64,000 nucleotides of DNA, from assembly GCF_020906515.1 (NCBI RefSeq), contig NC_085850.1:3162001-3226000 (forward strand), given 5' to 3'. A program made the position numbers and the translations under genes. Below are positions 58,958 through 64,000 of this stretch, piece by piece. Under the pieces are notes generated by a model. It did no database searches. It saw nothing but the letters and a program-made list of their open reading frames with translations, and was not told the DNA's origin. The stretch comes from Vanrija pseudolonga. Lineage: Eukaryota; Basidiomycota; Tremellomycetes; Trichosporonales; Trichosporonaceae. The first letter of the stretch is position 1, and each line of letters starts with the position of its first letter.

Positions 58958-60649
58958 CTACGACGTGAGGTCGCACGCGCCAGGACGCAGGGCACACCAC
59001 TCCGGCGCCAACGGCGTAGACGCCACACCGGCGTCGAGCAGTCTGAATCTCGCGTCGTGCATGCGCGGGAGAGCGTCGAGCGCCGAGCGCGGGAACGACG
59101 CGTTACCCGTGTTGGCCGACCCGGTCCAGAAGAGCTCGGCGAGCGCCGCCGCCCGCGGCCAGAGCACCGTCTCGTAGTTGCTCGCGTCGGCCTGCTCGGC
59201 CCACAGGCTCGCCTGGCCGCCGAGCACGAGCGCGCGCTGTGCGTCCGTAATGTTGTTGTACGGGTCGAACGAGTACATGAGCTGCCAGTTCTTGAACGGG
59301 TCGCACCACGAGTTTGCGCCGCCGTCCTGGTTGATCCACTCGCCGCGCCCGCAGTCGAGGTAGAAGTAGTCCGAGCTCGCGTGCACCAGCTTGTACCCCT
59401 TGTCCGCTACCGCGCTCGTGTTGGCCGACGAGATCCACACGTCGACGACCGTGTCGTTGCTCAGGCCCAGGTCGCCGTGGTCGAGCACCATCTCCTCCCA
59501 CACCATCGGGGAGCGCTTGTGCTCGAGCAGCGTCTTGTGCGTGCCCTGTGTGAACTGCGCCAGCGCCTCCTGCAGCGTGATGTTCTTGGCGGCGAGGGTC
59601 GCGTTCGTCGCCGCGTCGCTCATCATGCAGTTCACGTTGAGCTCGTCGCCCCCGGTGCCGAAGTAAGCAGAGCTGGTGAGCGGGATGACGTTGGTGAACA
59701 GCTGCGCCGTCCACGCCGTGACGTTCGGGTCCGCGAAGCGCAGCTGGCCAGCGGGCGGCTCGTTCGCATAGTCCCCCCACGGCGAGGCGGCATGGCACGC
59801 GATGAGCTCGGGGTGCGAGTACCACAGGCTGGCGGTGTGTCCCGGCGTGTCGATCTCAAGCACGACGTCGATCCCGCGCGCGTTAGCGTACGCGGTGATC
59901 TGGCGCACATCCGCCTCGGAGTAAACCTTGCTCGGCTCATACGCCCCCTTGTCGGCGAGCTCGGGCATCGCGTTCAGCCGCAGCGGCCAGGACTGCGAGT
60001 CGGTCAGGTGCCAGTGGAACACGCTGAGCTTGACGCGCGCCATTGCGTCGAGCATGTCACGCAGGGTCGCCGGGTCGAAGAAGTTGCGCGACGTGTCGAG
60101 CAGCAGCGAGCGCCAGGGGAACTGCGGGCTATCGGCTATGGAGTAGGGCGCGAACGGCGCGTAGATGTCGTTGTTGTGGCGGTACCACAGGTTCTGGAAC
60201 GACGTGAGGCCGCGGAACGCGCCGAGGGCCGTGTCTGCCGCGATCTGCGCCTCCCCGTCGGTCGGCAGAGTGAGGTTGTACCCCTCAACGCGGGCCTCGG
60301 CCTTGCGCGTAGCGTGGGCCGCGATCGGCGCGGCGTCGCTGACGGCGACAGTGAGCGACTTGACCCAGTGCGTGCAGCCTCCGGTGGCCGGGAAGAACTC
60401 GGCACCGTAAGTGGGCGAGAGGTAGCGCATCTTCGACGCGCGGATCGCGCGGGTTGCGCGGGTCGCGGCCGCGCGCAGGTCGGCAGGCGCATGCGCCGAG
60501 AAGGAGATGCTGAAGCCCGGGTCGAGGCAGGTCGTCGTGTTGCCTATGCTCGAGTGGGTGGGCTGCGGGAGGAGATTGAGCGGGGAGGACGTGGCCGCGG
60601 CGTGTGCCAGCAGGCCGAGGAGGACGACGAGGAGGGGTAGGCTCGGCAT
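58958..60649 (-). CDS. HEX1: Secreted beta-N-acetylhexosaminidase, GH20
   Basis: A single exon; 563 residues. It cleaves terminal N-acetylglucosamine from chitin oligomers and glycans, outside the cell or in the wall. A signal peptide is clear (MPSLPLLVVLLGLLAHAAA). The N-terminal GH20b domain leads to FPWRSLLLDTSRNFFDP and VFHWHLTDSQSWPL, then VVLEIDTPGHTASLWY and the catalytic Asp-Glu pair in YFGTGGDELN (about 333-334). Trp-rich substrate motifs near the end (MVWEEMV, GQASLWAEQADASN) fit the family. There are many N-glycosylation sequons. Length is typical for fungal HEX/NAG enzymes. It is intronless, like the bS1m gene but unlike most neighbours. Confidence 0.96.
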   Translation of the reverse strand: MPSLPLLVVLLGLLAHAAATSSPLNLLPQPTHSSIGNTTTCLDPGFSISFSAHAPADLRAAATRATRAIRASKMRYLSPTYGAEFFPATGGCTHWVKSLTVAVSDAAPIAAHATRKAEARVEGYNLTLPTDGEAQIAADTALGAFRGLTSFQNLWYRHNNDIYAPFAPYSIADSPQFPWRSLLLDTSRNFFDPATLRDMLDAMARVKLSVFHWHLTDSQSWPLRLNAMPELADKGAYEPSKVYSEADVRQITAYANARGIDVVLEIDTPGHTASLWYSHPELIACHAASPWGDYANEPPAGQLRFADPNVTAWTAQLFTNVIPLTSSAYFGTGGDELNVNCMMSDAATNATLAAKNITLQEALAQFTQGTHKTLLEHKRSPMVWEEMVLDHGDLGLSNDTVVDVWISSANTSAVADKGYKLVHASSDYFYLDCGRGEWINQDGGANSWCDPFKNWQLMYSFDPYNNITDAQRALVLGGQASLWAEQADASNYETVLWPRAAALAELFWTGSANTGNASFPRSALDALPRMHDARFRLLDAGVASTPLAPEWCALRPGACDLTS

Positions 60650-61199
60650 CGTAGTGGCCGTGGTTGCGGTGGTAGTGCTTCCACCGCTTAGCCCATCACC
60701 CCCGGCTTAAGTACGTTAGAGCAGCGCTAACCCAGCATCGACGCAGGGGGCATAAGACATCATGTGCGACCTGACCTGCCGGCAACCTCGCCGATAAGTA
60801 GCGATAGTTCAGTTCGTTTCAGCCACTCGGTGTCTGGCGCCTGGCACGCAGCGACACAAATAACTCTCGGCGGCCCACGCTGCGGGGGGTCGTTATCGCG
60901 GCAGATGACCCGGTAAACGCCCCGGTCGGCTGTGGTTGGGTCTGTGGGGGAGCTCAGCCTCTCACGCGCGGGGTAAGAGGCGCATGCACAACCATGCGGG
61001 GTTGCGGTGCGCGTCGCCGAGGTGCCCGACGCGTCGAGCACTAGCAACAAGAGGTGGACGCTGGTGGACGTGGTGGACGTTGGTGCGAGTCGGCGCTCGC
61101 CGTCAATGACGTCGTTGAGGCGGCCAAAGTCAGGATTTTGCCCACATACTGTACATCCCCGTCCCCGTCTCCGTTGATCTAGTATCCACCCACTCCACC
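60650..61199. promoter_or_regulatory. Divergent promoter region HEX1 / MDR oxidoreductase
   Basis: This 550 bp lies between divergent starts. It contains TGGTGGACGT-type direct repeats near 61055-61083. No TATA box is obvious, and no coding sequence was recognised. Confidence 0.5.
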
Positions 61200-62537
61200 A
61201 TGAAGCAGTACAACCTCACGCACCGGACAAGCCTGGACGGTCTCGTGCGGCGCGACGACGCGCCCGAGCCCGTGCTGACGGGGCCGAACGACATCCTCAT
61301 CCGCATCAAGGCGATCGCGCTCAACTCGCGCGACTTGCAGGTCGCGACGGGGCTCTACCCCGCGCAGCACCCGATCCCGGACAACGTCGTGCCCGTTTCT
61401 GGTGGGTCGCGGCGGAGTGCATTGGGCTGATGGCAGATGGCTGTGGTATTGTCCAGGCTGTTGGACCCGCCGTCACGCTGTTCAAGGTCGGCGACCGCGT
61501 CGCGCCTGTCTTTCCCCAGGGGCACTACTTTGTAGGTTGGGTGGGTGGCTTTTGGTCTCTGACACATGCAGAACGAGGACCTGAGCAAAGGCGACATGAG
61601 CCGCGGACTTGGTGCCGGTCTGCACGGCGTCGCACAGGAGCTGTTCGTGTGCAGCGAGGTGGGTGTGGCTTTAGAGTGTTGCTGACGGGGCAGGAAGACG
61701 CCTTCCACATCCCCAAGCACTTCACCTACGCCGAGGGCGCCACGCTGCCGGTAAGTCCACCCCTCTATGACCCCAACTCACGCCAGATCGCGTTCGGCAC
61801 CGCCTGGTCGTCGCTGTACGCGCACAACCCGAAGCTGCGCGCCGGCGAGACAGTCTTGTGCCTCGGCACGGGCGGCGTCTCCCTCTCTGCAGCGCAGATC
61901 GCCTTGGCCGCCGGCGCGAGGGTCATCGTGACCTCGTCGTCCGCAGCCAAGCTCGACCGCGCGCGCGGCCTCCTCACCCCGCTCGCAAAGTTCCCCGAGG
62001 ACGCGATCCACACGGTCGACTACAGCGCCATCGACGACTGGGACGTCGAGGTGCGCCGGCTCACTGGTGGCCGCGGGGTCGACTTTGTCATTGAGATCGC
62101 GGGCCGCGCGACGCTGGGCCGCAGTATTCGGAGCACGCGCCAGGCCGGGCTTGTCGCTGTCTCTGGTGGGCTTCTTGGACTCGACGGAGCTGAGCTGACG
62201 CCAACCAGGCTACGTGAGCGCATTCGGCGCCATCCCCGAGAAGGTCCTCAACGAAGGTGGGTGGGCCACGACTTGAAGCGCTGACGCCAGACCTCGCCGT
62301 CACGATCCTCATGTCGGGCGCGTACGTCCGCGGCAACTTTGTCGCCAACCGCGAGGAGCTCAAGGCCATGGTGTCTGCGCTCGAGCTGGGCGGCGTCAAG
62401 CCGATCATCGACAAGGTGGGTGTGGGGGTCGTGGAGCTGAGCTCACCCGCCAGACGTTTACGTTTGACGACCTGCCGGCCGCGTACAGGTACATGGCGGA
62501 CGGGAAGCACTTTGGCAAGGTCGTGGTGGAGCTGTAG
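61200..62537 (+). CDS. Zinc-less MDR oxidoreductase (quinone reductase-like)
   Basis: Eight exons: 61200-61401, 61437-61531, 61572-61658, 61694-61750, 61787-62165, 62209-62256, 62291-62415, 62454-62537; 358 residues. It belongs to the medium-chain dehydrogenase/reductase family. The N-terminal catalytic fold has ILIRIKAIALNSRDLQ and PVSDGCGIVQAVGPAV, assembled across intron 1. The cofactor domain has ETVLCLGTGGVSLSAAQIA and GARVIVTSSSAAKLDRA, and the end reads TFDDLPAAYRYMADGKHFGKVV. The structural-zinc cysteines and catalytic-zinc Cys/His of alcohol dehydrogenases are absent, so an NADPH-dependent enone or quinone reductase is likely. The substrate is unknown. All introns are 35-43 nt, and the density of seven in 1.3 kb is high. 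Confidence 0.9.
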
Positions 62538-62777
62538 TGCGCCAGTTGTGGAATCCATAGCCCTCCAAAGCCCATCGATGCATCGTAAAGTCAGTCGTCG
62601 TTCGGCTCATACCGGACCGGTTCGGTCCTCCGACGGCCGTATCAGCCTTGTGCCGATGTACCCGGAGGCATCATCAGGCGGCGTTAGCCGAAGCATCACC
62701 ACTGCTCGCTCCTCTTGATCCGGCCCCAGCTCCATCTTGACCTTTCTCTCTTCCACACAATCACCTAACCACACACA

Positions 62778-64000
62778 ATGGCGATCCGGATCCTCGCGCT
62801 GTGCGGCTACTCCCAAAACGCGTCCATCTTCGCCAAGCAGGTGCGCTCGGCGCTGCTCGGCGTGGGCGGCAGCGCTGCGGAGTTCAAGGCGAACTGGTCC
62901 GCCCTGCCGGCCAAGTACCAGGCGTTCCAGATCGCCGGCGCGGACGGCGTTTCGCTCGACGGCAAGCCTATCGGCTCGGCGACGAACGCCAACGGCGCGA
63001 CCGGCGCCGAGGTCGTGTTCGTCGACCCGCCTGTCGTGCTCGGCGAGTCGCAGCTCTCGCCCATCCAGGTCAAGGAGGTGGCCGCGTACGCCAAGGGCGA
63101 TGCGGCGCCGAACGTCGCTGTTACCCGCTCGTGGTGGACCGCGCCGGACAGGAAGACGTACCAGTGTGAGTGGGAGCGACAGCGAGAGGTGGCACCGCGC
63201 AAGCGGTGACACCGGCCGTGTGTACCGGCCCCACGGCGGCGACGCCAGCCGGCGAAAGAGGCGCCCACGCTCTGCTGCACCGTAGCTGACCCCCCTCCCC
63301 AGACTTCGACAACACGGTCAAGTACCTCCACGAATACCTCGTCAGCAACGAGCCCTTTGACGGCGTGATCGGCTTCAGCCAGGGCGCGGCCATGGCCGCT
63401 GCGCTCGCCGCGCTCCTCGAGAAGCCCGGACTCCACCCCGACTTCCCGGCCAACGACAAGCTCAAGCCTCTGAAGTGTGAGTAGAGAGCGAGCGTGAGGG
63501 CACGCAGTGCGCGAGCGAGAGAGGTGGGCGATCTACGGCGGGTGATTGGCGTGTCACCTTGTAATCGCCACTGCTGCAGTAGGACCGCAGAGCGGCTGGC
63601 TGGCGTGTATCAGGTCCCACGACGCCGTCGAGACGATCCCGGCGTAATCACCCTTCCTCCGCCTTCCTTCCCCCTCCTTCCGTGCTTCACTAACACCCCC
63701 AGTCGCCATCGCCGTTGGCGGCTTCAAGCCCCGCTCCGAGGTGCCCGACTTTACCAACTACTTCCCGCTGCAGACGCCCGTGCTGCACGTCGTCGGCAAG
63801 ACGGACCCCGTGGTCTCGGGCAAGGCGAGCAAGCAGCTCCAGGACGCGTGCCCTTCCAGCCGGGTCGAGACGCACGAGGGTGGACATGTCACCCCCGGCG
63901 GCGAGGAGTGGGCTGGGTTCTTGAGGTGAGTGAGGTTGGTTGCGGTGGAGTGGCGGCGGCGATGTGGGGAGGGGACGAGACGAGGCCACCTTGTTGCGAG
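62778..64000 (+). CDS. FSH1: FSH1-type serine hydrolase, 3' end beyond window
   Basis: Three exons are visible: 62778-63165, 63303-63476, 63703-63925. The third ends at a GTGAGT donor, so a last exon lies beyond the right edge; the visible part encodes 261 residues. The family (PF03959) contains yeast Fsh1-3 and human OVCA2, small alpha/beta hydrolases. The start RILALCGYSQNASIFAKQ is the family N-terminus. The nucleophile is Ser155 in GFSQGA, with Asp222 (KTDPVV) and His249 (EGGHVTP) completing the triad. The length already matches the family (about 240-260 aa), so only a few residues should be missing. The substrate is unknown. It follows the MDR gene by 240 bp on the same strand. Confidence 0.92.

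Noticed and set aside
58535-60640. 701-codon open frame antisense to the GH20 gene
   Set aside because: It is an antisense shadow of a clearly functional intronless gene, Arg/Val-rich with no motif. The sense frame has a signal peptide and catalytic residues.
1-64000. Biosynthetic cluster, defence system, transposon or CRISPR-like array
   Set aside because: The genes are unrelated housekeeping functions with scattered orientation. No core synthase, reverse transcriptase, transposase, terminal repeats or spaced direct repeats were found.

Overview
This 64 kb window is ordinary nuclear DNA of a basidiomycete yeast. The evidence is high GC (roughly 60%), C-ending codons, intron-rich genes with mostly 35-80 nt introns (GTRNGY donors, CTAAC/CTGAC-type branch sites, YAG acceptors), and proteins that read as Tremellomycete orthologues: a CAP10-type GT90 transferase, calcipressin, Csl4 and Rli1. 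The high GC argues for Trichosporonales (Cutaneotrichosporon, Vanrija or Trichosporon-like) rather than Cryptococcus; this placement is inference. I spliced the genes by eye, and nearly every multi-exon model was checked for frame through every exon. I saw no transposon, virus-like element, rRNA or CRISPR array.

Layout. 1-604 is the 5' part of an unknown minus-strand gene. 2.4-15.6 kb holds a GT90 glycosyltransferase, SWD3/WDR5 head-to-head with ATG6/Beclin, PMT1, CSL4 head-to-head with LAT1 (pyruvate dehydrogenase E2). 15.9-25.3 kb holds pantothenate kinase CAB1, a MATH-BTB protein whose C-terminus is written by a 30-nt minisatellite, and SLX4. 26.1-35.3 kb holds two very large, mostly disordered unknown proteins (1578 and 1206 aa) in tandem. 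35.5-40.8 kb is IRC20, a SNF2 helicase with a RING finger. After a 2.2 kb empty spacer come PNC1, calcipressin RCN1, a mitoribosomal bS1m/Mrp51-like protein and UDP-glucose 4-epimerase (43-49 kb). 50.1-64 kb holds RLI1/ABCE1, a 1023-aa coiled-coil unknown, a Dhr2/DHX33-type DEAH helicase, a secreted GH20 hexosaminidase, a zinc-less MDR oxidoreductase, and an FSH1-type serine hydrolase that runs off the right edge.

The genes do not form a pathway cluster; this is a mixed housekeeping block. Loose themes are ribosome and RNA work (RLI1, DHR2, CSL4, bS1m), cofactor and acetyl-CoA metabolism (LAT1, CAB1, PNC1), and wall or glycan work (GT90, PMT1, UGE1, HEX1). Several neighbours are divergent pairs with short shared promoters (SWD3/ATG6, PNC1/RCN1). 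No new defence or mobile system is visible. The items most worth a second look are gene-structure oddities (a 12-nt micro-exon, a 17-nt exon, frame-preserving introns), the minisatellite-encoded tail and the large unknown disordered proteins.
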